Assembly: GCF_026012395.1 (NCBI RefSeq)
Contig: NZ_BRZA01000008.1
Location: forward strand, 1 to 64,000
Direction of reading: 5' to 3'
DNA from: Lysinibacillus piscis
GTDB lineage: Bacteria > Bacillota > Bacilli > Bacillales_A > Planococcaceae
DNA: 64,000 nucleotides
This document shows positions 36,877 through 44,306 of this stretch, piece after piece. Each line of letters opens with the position of its first letter. Positions within the stretch are counted from its first letter, which is position 1. The notes below the pieces were generated by a model. It made no database searches. It was not told the DNA's origin and saw only the letters and a list, made by a program, of their open reading frames with translations. A program made the translations under genes and the position numbers.

Positions 36877-36916
36877 TATTAACAACTGTAAAAACCTGAT
36901 TGAAGGTTCACTTTAT
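36877..36916 (+). repeat. repeat copy 2 (uninterrupted)
   Basis: The same 40-base unit as at 31413-31489 but without the palindromic insert. It stands upstream of yjfB in an untranslated region. Confidence 0.6.
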
Positions 36917-36933
36917 GTATATATGAAAACAAC

Positions 36934-36973
36934 AAGGCGCTGCTCCAAATAATGATGGTTGAGCAGCGCCTTT
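36934..36973 (-). terminator. terminator after the 63-residue protein gene
   Basis: AAGGCGCTGCTC (36934-36945) pairs perfectly with GAGCAGCGCCTT (36961-36972). The T tract is short on both strands, and direction is assigned from the neighbouring minus-strand gene. Confidence 0.65.
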
Positions 36974-37016
36974 AGTCAAATGTGTCTTGATCTTCGTATG
37001 GTTCAATTTTTTCCAA

Positions 37017-37208
37017 TTACTGTGCCTCCTGTAAGAATGTCTTATTGTTCTCAAGAAGCTGAATCATCGATTGAAGAATCTTGTCCTCCAATCTTTGTGA
37101 TGAATTAACCTCTTTGGCAATGATTCTCTTTAAATCTAAAATTGTTTGAACTTCGAGCATGTGCTTTTCAGCTAATTTGAAAGCCTGCTCTAACTGACCG
37201 GTCACCAT
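37017..37208 (-). CDS. small helical protein of unknown function
   Basis: A 63-residue protein with MVTGQLEQAFKLAEKHMLEV at its start, predicted to be entirely helical and probably coiled-coil, with no cysteine, membrane segment or signal peptide. The ATG at 37208 follows AAGGAGT by 8 bases; a GTG at 37217 is in frame. An extended -10 promoter stands at 37242-37250 and a terminator follows, so it is its own unit. I do not recognise the family. Confidence 0.7.
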   Translation of the reverse strand: MVTGQLEQAFKLAEKHMLEVQTILDLKRIIAKEVNSSQRLEDKILQSMIQLLENNKTFLQEAQ

Positions 37209-37241
37209 GGGCAACACTCCTTTTCAAATGTATTCCTTATT

Positions 37242-37250
37242 ATTATATCA
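37242..37250 (-). promoter_or_regulatory. extended -10 promoter of the 63-residue protein gene
   Basis: Minus-strand TGATATAAT (37242-37250), with a weak -35. The expected leader is about 28 bases. Confidence 0.5.
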
Positions 37251-37344
37251 AAATCCAGCAAGAAAATTCACTAATTTAATCTAAATTTTCTTACAATTTT
37301 AAAAAGGCGGCGAAATATGAACATCTTATTATATATAAGTTCAA

Positions 37345-37379
37345 CAAAAAACAGCTCTCTAGTCATTTAAAGAGCTGTG
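37345..37379 (-). terminator. terminator of the 83-residue protein gene
   Basis: ACAGCTCT (37351-37358) pairs with AGAGCTGT (37371-37378), then a T run on the minus strand. Confidence 0.75.
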
Positions 37380-37385
37380 CATTTC

Positions 37386-37637
37386 TTAATTATCTAAATA
37401 TTCTTCTAATTGACTTTGCAAATAGTTTAGTTGCTTTACTTGTGAATGAGGAAAACCATCCTTCTTTGTTTTTACTGCACACATCCAACAGGAGCAATGA
37501 ACCTTACCCTTTGCGAATTGTCCAGTATAGCGAAAATGCCAATCATAGCATTTCGCAATTTTTAATTTCCGTTGAATCATTCTTCTGCGATGATGTCGAT
37601 AATAGGCACGACTTCGATTTTGATGATATGGTTTCAT
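37386..37637 (-). CDS. small basic protein with HCxCxxC motif, unknown function
   Basis: An 83-residue, strongly basic protein. Residues 8-29 are almost all Arg, Lys, His and Tyr. Then come C30 and the core GKVHCSCWMCAVKTK (H47, C48, C50, C53), which could bind one zinc, and a helical acidic tail (LNYLQSQLEEYL). I recall similar 'KGKIHCSC' proteins scattered in Firmicutes, all uncharacterised. Composition suggests RNA or ribosome binding, which is inference. Its ribosome binding site AAGGAG (37647-37652) lies inside a structured leader with its own leader peptide. Confidence 0.75.
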   Translation of the reverse strand: MKPYHQNRSRAYYRHHRRRMIQRKLKIAKCYDWHFRYTGQFAKGKVHCSCWMCAVKTKKDGFPHSQVKQLNYLQSQLEEYLDN

Positions 37638-37638
37638 G

Positions 37639-37726
37639 TACTATCACTCCTTGGGTAACGTGCTCAACCTGCAATAATCCCCCAAGGTTCATTACAGATT
37701 ATTACAGGTTGAGCCTTGTGATAGTA
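37639..37726 (-). promoter_or_regulatory. structured leader with alternative hairpins masking the ribosome binding site
   Basis: In minus-strand order: P1 5' arm (37718-37726), P2 5' arm (37697-37714), a loop with CCTTGGG (plus 37681-37687), P2 3' arm (37662-37679), CCCAAGG (37649-37655), P1 3' arm (37639-37647), then the ATG at 37637. P1 is 9 perfect pairs and P2 is 17 pairs with one mismatch. CCTTGGG can instead pair with CCCAAGG, which contains most of the AAGGAG site. With only six bases linking P2 to CCCAAGG, that pairing cannot span an intact 17-pair P2, so the states exclude each other. Confidence 0.7.
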
Positions 37727-37752
37727 AATAAGTCGGTCCAGTTTCTATTCAT
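37702..37752 (-). CDS. candidate leader peptide (16 residues)
   Basis: An ATG at 37752 follows AGAGGTG by 6 bases and opens the frame MNRNWTDLFTITRLNL, ending at TAA (37702-37704). Codons 9 to 13 run through the P1 5' arm and codons 13 to the stop through the P2 5' arm, so a ribosome on this frame would decide which hairpins form. That is the organisation of translational attenuators such as those of erm and cat genes. Translation of the peptide is inferred. Confidence 0.6.
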   Translation of the reverse strand: MNRNWTDLFTITRLNL

Positions 37753-37775
37753 TTCCTACACCTCTTTCATTGAAA

Positions 37776-37781
37776 ATTATA
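37776..37781 (-). promoter_or_regulatory. candidate -10 for the leader-peptide transcript
   Basis: TATAAT on the minus strand (37776-37781), placing the start near 37769 just before the leader-peptide ribosome binding site. No good -35 is seen. Confidence 0.35.
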
Positions 37782-37814
37782 CCCATTTTATAAACAACGT
37801 GCTATAATAGCGTC

Positions 37815-37857
37815 TAGGTGCCAAACCTATGTGACAGGGACGGAACATCCTTGTCAC
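37815..37857. repeat. REP-like double palindrome
   Basis: Two adjacent hairpins: TAGGT-GCCAA-ACCTA (37815-37829), and GTGACAGGGA (37831-37840) with TCCTTGTCAC (37848-37857). The GTGACAGGGACGG core resembles REP-type sequences that I recall scattered in Bacillus genomes in association with RAYT transposases. No such transposase is in this window. Confidence 0.5.
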
Positions 37858-37859
37858 GC

Positions 37860-37929
37860 AAAAAACGCCATAACAGCACGGATTTGCTGGGCGTTTTTTG
37901 TTTTATGAGCGGGAGATGAGCCCCGCTCT
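37860..37929. terminator. double terminator between the MFS gene and the leader unit
   Basis: AAAAAACGCC (37860-37869) pairs with GGCGTTTTTT (37890-37899) and an inner CAGC/GCTG; it has T tracts on both strands. A second hairpin, GAGCGGG (37907-37913) with CCCGCTC (37922-37928), lies next to the MFS stop codon. Confidence 0.75.
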
Positions 37930-37932
37930 TTT

Positions 37933-39108
37933 TTATTTTGTAAGTATTCCTGAATTTCCTTTTTGCTGATTGCCAAACAACAATAAAACCAGTGTCACCA
38001 TTAGTAATAATGCTGCTACTAATAATAAGAAGCTATAATTTTTCACATACTCCAAATACATACCACCTAAAAATGGGCCTGTTAAACTACCAATGCTCAT
38101 GCCAATACCACATAATAAATTTCCTGTTGGCAACAATTCCTTCGGTGTTAAATCAGCCATATAAGTAATGCCTAAAGAGAACATAGAACCTACCAATGTA
38201 CCTGCCAAAAAGAATGCCACCGCTACCGCTAGTTGGGAATGCTCTAAAAAGCTAGCAATAGCAAAAATAAGCGATCCACCAAGTGAACCTAACATTAGCA
38301 CTGTCCGTCTCCCAATAGTATCTCCCAATGCCCCTAAAGGTACCTGTGTGAAAATACCACCAAATGTAAAAGCAGATAAAATAATTGGAATCATGCTAAT
38401 CGAAAAACCTTTTCTCAGCGCATAAACAGGAAATAGCGCATTTAATGCTGATTCTAAAAATCCATAGACGAATGGTCCTAAAAGTGCTACCCAGCCCACT
38501 GCTATTGCTGTTTTATAACGCTGCCAGCCCTTTGCCTGTAAATCACCTGTTAAACGTTCTGGCTTGTCATTTTTTAAGAAAAAGACAAATGCCCATGCTA
38601 GTAAGCATAGCACTGACGAAACGATAAATGGTAAGGCTTCTGTAATATTAATGAGCTTGACCATTAATGGACCAACAGCAAATCCTATGCTAAAGGATAA
38701 GCCATAAATCGCCATTGTTTTCCCTAAACTTTTATGTGCTGTTGTACTTGTTAGCCATGTTTGTGTGGCAAAGTGTAACGCATGGTCGCCTACTCCGATT
38801 AATAAACGTAGCACATACCAAAACATCACACTTTTCCATAATGGAAAGGCCATTAATGCTAAGAAAACAAGCCCTCCCCCTACTAAAATGATCGGCTTAT
38901 ATCCCCATTTGCGTAGTGGCTGTTCAATAAATGGGGATACAAGTAGTGTCCCTATGTATAAGCCTGTTGCATTTAAACCATTTAATGCAGAGGACACACC
39001 ATCTCGTTCAAAAATAATTGAAATCAATGGTAATAGCATCCCCTGTGAAAAGCCTGATATTGACACGATAATGACCAAAATAATAAAGCGCTTTTTGCTG
39101 TAATCCAT
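37933..39108 (-). CDS. MFS transporter
   Basis: A 391-residue, 12-helix major facilitator. The loop 2-3 motif is replaced by PFIEQPLRKWGYKP, and the second-half equivalent PLGALGDTIGRRTVL is well conserved. The ATG at 39108 has GGAG six bases upstream; the longer frame to 39171 has none. It may be the counterpart of B. subtilis YfkF, given the yfkH and yfkK neighbours, but substrate cannot be named. Proton-coupled efflux of drugs or metabolites is likely for this subgroup. Confidence 0.85.
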   Translation of the reverse strand: MDYSKKRFIILVIIVSISGFSQGMLLPLISIIFERDGVSSALNGLNATGLYIGTLLVSPFIEQPLRKWGYKPIILVGGGLVFLALMAFPLWKSVMFWYVLRLLIGVGDHALHFATQTWLTSTTAHKSLGKTMAIYGLSFSIGFAVGPLMVKLINITEALPFIVSSVLCLLAWAFVFFLKNDKPERLTGDLQAKGWQRYKTAIAVGWVALLGPFVYGFLESALNALFPVYALRKGFSISMIPIILSAFTFGGIFTQVPLGALGDTIGRRTVLMLGSLGGSLIFAIASFLEHSQLAVAVAFFLAGTLVGSMFSLGITYMADLTPKELLPTGNLLCGIGMSIGSLTGPFLGGMYLEYVKNYSFLLLVAALLLMVTLVLLLFGNQQKGNSGILTK

Positions 39109-39419
39109 AATATACTCCAATCTACTATTCTTCCATCTTACAGCATAGCAAAAAGCCTCAGCGCTCACCACATGTGATTTTACGCTAAGGCTTTACGTCA
39201 TATCAATTATGTCTTGTTCCATATACAATAAATATTGGCCTGTGTATCAGCGAATATTTGATCCAATCCCTCCCCTACCTATTATTGTTTCTATGTCTTT
39301 TGCTAACCAGCTCCTTTACTTATTCTTAACATAAGATTAACACGTAGCTTCATTATTGTAAATATTCAGATTATTTATTTTACAAAATAATCGCTTAGTC
39401 CTAGCTTTTCATTGTACGA
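39109..39419. other. intergenic region with one unassigned hairpin
   Basis: AAAGCCTcAGCG (39152-39163) pairs with CGCTaAGGCTTT (39183-39194). It has no T tract and lies in the untranslated region in front of the MFS gene. Nothing else was recognised. Confidence 0.45.
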
Positions 39420-39448
39420 TTGAAATTTAGTGCCTAATCCGCTACGAT
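39420..39448 (+). promoter_or_regulatory. promoter of the SE1561-type gene
   Basis: TTGAAA (39420-39425), 17 bases, TACGAT (39443-39448), about 25 bases before the ATG. Confidence 0.6.
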
Positions 39449-39473
39449 TAAGATGATGAAATGAGGTGTATAT

Positions 39474-39662
39474 ATGTCCAATCCAATTACAGACAAGCAA
39501 CAGCAAGTCGTTTATTTACGTGAACGCTTAGAAATGTTTTTAGAGGTGCTCGATGCCATTGATCCCGAAACAACAGAATTAGAGGACATTGACCGTTTAA
39601 TTCAAATGATGGATGATTTAGAGGACAAAATGGATCAATTCAATGCACGTGAGGACGCATAA
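39474..39662 (+). CDS. SE1561 family protein
   Basis: A 62-residue acidic, helical protein. The segment RLEMFLEVLDAIDPETTELEDIDRLIQMMDDLE matches what I recall of the SE1561 family of Staphylococcus and Bacillus (core IDPETTELEDIDRLI). Function unknown. It has a clear promoter, a GAGGTG site and a perfect terminator, so it is a monocistronic unit. Confidence 0.82.
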   Translation: MSNPITDKQQQVVYLRERLEMFLEVLDAIDPETTELEDIDRLIQMMDDLEDKMDQFNAREDA

Positions 39663-39697
39663 AAAGTAAGCGAGCTAGAATGCTCGCTTACTTTTTT
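39661..39697. terminator. bidirectional terminator between SE1561 gene and ywqG-like gene
   Basis: AAAAAGTAAGCGAGC (39661-39675) pairs perfectly with GCTCGCTTACTTTTT (39682-39696). It overlaps both stop codons. Confidence 0.88.
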
Positions 39698-40484
39698 AAT
39701 GGCAATCCCAATTATAAACTACTTTACTAAAGTCTTTGCGCTTTAACTCATCCTCTGTGATAAAGAAGTTGCCAACACCGACGTCTCCCCACATAATATC
39801 GTTTCCAATACTATCAATTTGCAATAATAAAACAGTAGAATCTGTATAATTTCCATATGCTCGTGGGTCTTCCTGTGTAAAAAATGGGTAGCCACCGATT
39901 TTATGACCTGTACCACTGAATGTATCATAAAAAGCATCTTCTAATGCATCATTTCCTTCAAGTTCTTCTAATATATCAGCATACAGCTCTCGACTTCTGA
40001 AATCATCAATTGTAAGAGGTTCATAGGTCGTTTCAAAAGACAGTGCCATTTCCTTTTCTACTGGGAAATAAATATCTTCTCTACCCGCTGTGACAAATGT
40101 AAAATCCTTTTGCAATTGTGTTTCATCCTCAATAATATGCTCATGGAAAATAATGCGGAAGCCGTCCTGATTTTGTCCATTATCAAAATCCATGCCTAAA
40201 ATATCATCTGCATCAATATAAAATTGCAGTATCCCCTCTGTTGGAAAGTTGGATACATGCCTTGGCACATCAGCAAAATTGATTTGTGCTAGTAGTTTTA
40301 GAGGCTGCCCCTCTGATGTTGTCGGATAATCCATTGTTAATGGAAAATAAGGATCCCCCGCAAATTTACTTTCAACTAACGATGTTGGTCGTACTTCTGT
40401 TGTCACATACACAACTGGCTGTAGCGTTTCTTCTATTATAGAGCGATATTTCTCAAAAGCCTCTGGTAATGGCATTGACATCAT
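39696..40484 (-). CDS. YwqG family (DUF1963) protein
   Basis: A 262-residue cytoplasmic protein of the DUF1963/YwqG family. Family marks are SKFAGDPYFP, LLAQINFADVP, LQFYIDADD, GHKIGGYPFFTQEDPR and LLLQIDS...MWGDVGVGNFFI. Function unknown; in other bacteria members are found beside toxin or immunity genes but nothing of that kind is seen here. The ATG at 40484 has GGGAGG upstream, whereas the frame extending to 40523 has no site. Confidence 0.85.
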   Translation of the reverse strand: MMSMPLPEAFEKYRSIIEETLQPVVYVTTEVRPTSLVESKFAGDPYFPLTMDYPTTSEGQPLKLLAQINFADVPRHVSNFPTEGILQFYIDADDILGMDFDNGQNQDGFRIIFHEHIIEDETQLQKDFTFVTAGREDIYFPVEKEMALSFETTYEPLTIDDFRSRELYADILEELEGNDALEDAFYDTFSGTGHKIGGYPFFTQEDPRAYGNYTDSTVLLLQIDSIGNDIMWGDVGVGNFFITEDELKRKDFSKVVYNWDCH

Positions 40485-40640
40485 AAAACCTCCCAAACTT
40501 AGTATATCCCCATTATAGAACAAACGTTCCTTACAATCAATGAAATTCTTTCGACAAAAGCTGCACCCTTTTTTTCATTAATTGAAAAGAGTATAATGTA
40601 ACATGGAAATTATCATATTTTCTATGGGGGGCATTAACAA

Positions 40641-42176
40641 ATGAATAATCAAAACTTGGAGAAAAGTCTTTATGATTTAATTACAGAAACATCGACAAAC
40701 CTACCAAAGGATGTACGTCGTGCGATTAAAAAGGCTAAAGAGGCAGAAAACGCTGGTACTCGTGCTGCTATGAGTTTAGATACAATTGCTAATAACATTA
40801 AAATGGCAGAGGACAATGTATCACCAATTTGTCAGGATACAGGCCTACCGACATTTAAAGTATACACGCCAGTGGGTGTCAACCAATTAGAAATTAAAGC
40901 AGCTATTAAAAAAGCGATTGCTGCAACAACAGCCGATGCTAAGCTCCGTCCAAACTCTGTTGACTCTTTAACTGGGAAAAATAGTGGGGATAACTTAGGT
41001 GATGGCGTACCTGTTATGAAGTTTGAGCAATGGGAAAACGATTATATTACCATCAAACTTATTTTAAAAGGTGGTGGCTGTGAAAATAAAAATATTCAAT
41101 ACAGCTTACCATGTGAATTGGATGGCTTAGGTCGTGCTGGGCGTGATTTAGATGGTATTCGTAAATGTATTTTACACTCTGTTTATCAAGCACAAGGACA
41201 AGGCTGTTCAGCAGGGTTTATCGGTGTAGGTATCGGTGGTGACCGTTCTTCTGGCTATGATTTAGCAAAAGAACAATTATTCCGTCATGTAGAGGATACA
41301 AACTCAAATCCAGATTTAGCGCAATTAGAAGAATATGTAGTCAAAACAGCGAACACATTTGGTATCGGTACAATGGGCTTCGGTGGTGAAGCAACATTAT
41401 TAGGCTGTAAAATTGGTGTTATGCATCGTATTCCTGCATCTTTCTATGTATCTGTTGCTTATAATTGCTGGGCTTACCGTCGTATGGCCATCGACCTTGA
41501 TGCGCAAACAGGTGAAATCATCAAGTGGCATTACCAAGAAGGTGAAAAAATCGCCTTCGCTGACGAGGCTGCTGCAACAACAGAAGACACAACGACAGAT
41601 GTGATTGAATTAACAGCACCAATTACAGAAGAACAAATTCGTGCATTAAAAGTAGGCGATGTAGTTTCTATTACAGGTCGTATGTATACAGGTCGTGACG
41701 CAATCCACCATCATTTAATGAGCCATGATGCACCTGTTGACTTAAATGGACAAATTATTTATCACTGTGGCCCTGTTATGGCCAAAGATAAGGAAGGTAA
41801 CTGGACAGTGAAAGCAGCTGGTCCAACAACATCTATTCGTGAGGAGCCATATCAAGGCGATATTATGAAAAAATTCGGTATCCGTGCTGTAATTGGTAAA
41901 GGCGGTATGGGACCAAAAACACTAGCAGCATTACAAGAACACGGTGGCGTATACCTAAACGCAATCGGTGGTGCAGCACAATATTACGCTGACTGCATTA
42001 AAGGTGTAGATGGTGTAGATTTAATGGAATTTGGTATTCCAGAAGCAATGTGGCACTTAAATGTTGAAAAATTCACAGCTGTTGTAACAATGGATTCACA
42101 TGGTAAATCATTACATGCAGATGTAGATAAATCATCATTAGAAAAATTAGCACTTCATGCTGAACGAGTATTTTAA
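40641..42176 (+). CDS. fumA: class I (iron-sulfur) fumarate hydratase
   Basis: A 511-residue single-chain class I fumarase, the oxygen-sensitive 4Fe-4S enzyme that hydrates fumarate to L-malate. The alpha-type domain covers about 1-290 and the beta-type domain about 320-505. Likely cluster cysteines are C64 (PICQDTG), C189 (GCSAGFIG) and C276 (YNCWAYRR). GMGPKTLAALQEHGGVYLN is the beta-domain substrate loop. It could instead act on a related hydroxy-acid such as tartrate, but the fused form favours fumarase. Confidence 0.9.
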   Translation: MNNQNLEKSLYDLITETSTNLPKDVRRAIKKAKEAENAGTRAAMSLDTIANNIKMAEDNVSPICQDTGLPTFKVYTPVGVNQLEIKAAIKKAIAATTADAKLRPNSVDSLTGKNSGDNLGDGVPVMKFEQWENDYITIKLILKGGGCENKNIQYSLPCELDGLGRAGRDLDGIRKCILHSVYQAQGQGCSAGFIGVGIGGDRSSGYDLAKEQLFRHVEDTNSNPDLAQLEEYVVKTANTFGIGTMGFGGEATLLGCKIGVMHRIPASFYVSVAYNCWAYRRMAIDLDAQTGEIIKWHYQEGEKIAFADEAAATTEDTTTDVIELTAPITEEQIRALKVGDVVSITGRMYTGRDAIHHHLMSHDAPVDLNGQIIYHCGPVMAKDKEGNWTVKAAGPTTSIREEPYQGDIMKKFGIRAVIGKGGMGPKTLAALQEHGGVYLNAIGGAAQYYADCIKGVDGVDLMEFGIPEAMWHLNVEKFTAVVTMDSHGKSLHADVDKSSLEKLALHAERVF

Positions 42177-42190
42177 TTAATCATAAAGAG

Positions 42191-42228
42191 CACAGATGAG
42201 TCCATTATGGAGCATCTGTGTTTTTTTC
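42191..42228 (+). terminator. fumarase terminator
   Basis: CACAGATG (42191-42198) pairs with CATCTGTG (42213-42220), then a run of seven T. Confidence 0.85.
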
Positions 42229-42250
42229 TTGATTTCTTCCATCTCCTTAT

Positions 42251-42357
42251 TTATAATAATTATAAATTAATATAAATACTAATTGAAAATTAATTTCATT
42301 AACAAGTTGCTTTTTATGAACATATAATACTAGGTATGATATTGAAATTCATTATCA
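42251..42357 (+). promoter_or_regulatory. control region of the P1B-4 ATPase: perfect Per box, Fur-like boxes, promoter
   Basis: TTATAATAATTATAA (42251-42265) matches TTATAATNATTATAA fully. The promoter is TTAACA (42299-42304), 18 bases, TATAAT (42323-42328). Two near matches to the Fur/Per-type 7-1-7 site TGATAATNATTATCA flank it: TGAAAATTAATTTCA (42284-42298) and TGAAATTCATTATCA (42343-42357, 12 of 14). This predicts control by PerR and possibly Fur. Confidence 0.75.
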
Positions 42358-42369
42358 GGAGGAGCTACC

Positions 42370-44289
42370 ATGGAATACTCTAATCGAGAAAATATAAATT
42401 TAATTGAGAAAACAAAAGAACATGCTGAATTAATTGCTGCACTGATGGCAGGACTATTTATCGTCTTAGCATGGCGATTGGATGTGAATCAGCAAACAAC
42501 AGCAGCCATTATGCTTTACTTAATTGCCTTTGCTGTCGGTGGATTTGCAAAAGCGAAAGAGGGCATTGAAGAAACGATTAAAGAAAAAACATTGAATGTC
42601 GAATTATTAATGGTGATAGCTGCCATTGGTTCTGCTGCTATTGGATATTGGACAGAAGGCGCGATTTTAATCTTTATCTTCGCAATGAGTGGCGCATTAG
42701 AAACGTATGCTATGAATAAAAGTCAGCGAGAAATTTCTGCACTGATGAATTTACAGCCAGAAGAGGCATGGCTTGTACGGGGGAATTTTGAACCAATGAA
42801 AGTTGCCGTCTCTACTTTAAAAATTGGTGATCATCTACTCATTAAACCAGGTGAACGTGTACCAGCAGACGGTGTGATTTATAAAGGTCAATCTTCTATT
42901 GATGAATCCGCTATTAGTGGTGAACCATTACCTGTTGCCAAAAGCAAGGGCGACGAAATTTTTGCTGGTACGGTGAACTTAAATGGCACCATTACAATGG
43001 AAATGACAAAGCCGAACAGTGAAACATTGTTCCAAAAAATTATTCAGCTTGTACAAGAGGCACAAAGTGAAAAATCTCCTGCCCAACAGTTTATTGAAAA
43101 ATTTGAGGGAACTTATGTGAAATTTGTCTTAGCAGTTGTTGCGTTGATGATGGTGCTCCCCCACTTTTTACTTGGTTGGGATTGGACAACAACCTTTTAT
43201 CGTGCCATGGTGTTATTAGTTGTTGCATCACCATGTGCCCTTGTTGCTTCGATTACGCCTGCAACGTTAGCCTCTATTTCTAATGGAGCTAAAAATGGGA
43301 TTTTAGTAAAAGGTGGCTTACATCTTGAACATTTAAGTGTTTTGCGTGCATTAGCGGTTGATAAAACAGGGACGCTTACACAAGGAAAGCCTGTTGTAAC
43401 AGATTTTATTGTACATTCTGATTCAGCACGTGATACGATTTTAGCTACACTAGCAAGTATAGAAACACAATCCAATCATCCCCTTGCCCAAGCGATTACA
43501 GCTTATGCAAAAGCAGAGGGCATCACCAATTTACCGCATGTAGCGATTGAAGATGTTCCAGGTTGGGGAATTAAAGGCACTGTCGATACTATCGAATACC
43601 ATGTTGGAAAAGCTGATTTTGTTGGTACAGAGGCCGCACAGCAATTTGCAGGAGGAATTGCTTCACAGCTTGCTGAAGAAGGGAAAACCGTTATTTTTAT
43701 GCGTAATGCCGAAGAAATCATTGCATTGGCCGCATTAAAAGATACCGTTCGTCCTGAAGCAAAACAAGCGATTGCCTTACTAAAAGAGCTAGGTATTCAT
43801 ACAGTCATGTTAACAGGTGATAATGACAAGACAGCTCGTGTAATTGCACAAGAAGCTGGTGTAACGGAGTATATTGCTCAGTGCCTACCACAAACAAAGG
43901 TCACAGAGATGAAACGTTTACTAGATGAATATCAGTTTGTTGGCATGGTTGGAGATGGCATTAACGACGCACCAGCTCTTGCCACTGCTACAACAGGTAT
44001 TGCAATGGGCGAAGGGACAGACGTTGCAGTAGAAACAGCAGATGTCATATTAATGAAAAATGATTTATCCAAAATTGCTTATGCTGTGCGTTTATCTCGT
44101 AAAATGCAACGAATTGTCAAACAAAATATCTTCTTCTCATTAAGTGTCATTGTACTATTGATCGCATCAAACTTTTTACAAGTAGTAGATTTACCTTTAG
44201 GTGTGATTGGACATGAAGGCAGTACCATTTTAGTCATATTAAACGGCTTGCGTATGTTAACCGTTCGTAAAAACAGCCTTGCATCATAA
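42370..44289 (+). CDS. pfeT: P1B-4-type heavy-metal ATPase (PfeT/CoaT-like)
   Basis: A 639-residue P-type ATPase with no N-terminal metal-binding domain. The membrane motif is SPC (ASPCALVAS), the phosphorylation site DKTGTLTQGKP, the HP motif SNHPLAQAI, and helix 8 has HEGST. SPC plus HEGxT defines the P1B-4 subgroup, which exports Fe2+, Co2+ or Zn2+. B. subtilis PfeT (ZosA/YkvW) is of this class, PerR-regulated and exports Fe(II); the perfect Per box upstream supports the same role here. Confidence 0.85.
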   Translation: MEYSNRENINLIEKTKEHAELIAALMAGLFIVLAWRLDVNQQTTAAIMLYLIAFAVGGFAKAKEGIEETIKEKTLNVELLMVIAAIGSAAIGYWTEGAILIFIFAMSGALETYAMNKSQREISALMNLQPEEAWLVRGNFEPMKVAVSTLKIGDHLLIKPGERVPADGVIYKGQSSIDESAISGEPLPVAKSKGDEIFAGTVNLNGTITMEMTKPNSETLFQKIIQLVQEAQSEKSPAQQFIEKFEGTYVKFVLAVVALMMVLPHFLLGWDWTTTFYRAMVLLVVASPCALVASITPATLASISNGAKNGILVKGGLHLEHLSVLRALAVDKTGTLTQGKPVVTDFIVHSDSARDTILATLASIETQSNHPLAQAITAYAKAEGITNLPHVAIEDVPGWGIKGTVDTIEYHVGKADFVGTEAAQQFAGGIASQLAEEGKTVIFMRNAEEIIALAALKDTVRPEAKQAIALLKELGIHTVMLTGDNDKTARVIAQEAGVTEYIAQCLPQTKVTEMKRLLDEYQFVGMVGDGINDAPALATATTGIAMGEGTDVAVETADVILMKNDLSKIAYAVRLSRKMQRIVKQNIFFSLSVIVLLIASNFLQVVDLPLGVIGHEGSTILVILNGLRMLTVRKNSLAS

Positions 44290-44306
44290 GTGCGAGGCTG
44301 TTTTAT
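44272..44306. terminator. terminator after the P1B-4 ATPase
   Basis: AACAGCCT (44272-44279) pairs with AGGCTGTT (44295-44302), overlapping the stop codon, then TT. Confidence 0.7.

Noticed and set aside
37639..37726. H-type pseudoknot between the P2 loop and the ribosome binding site
   Set aside because: Six linker bases cannot cross a 17-pair P2, so I treat the CCTTGGG/CCCAAGG pairing as an alternative to P2, not as a pseudoknot with it.
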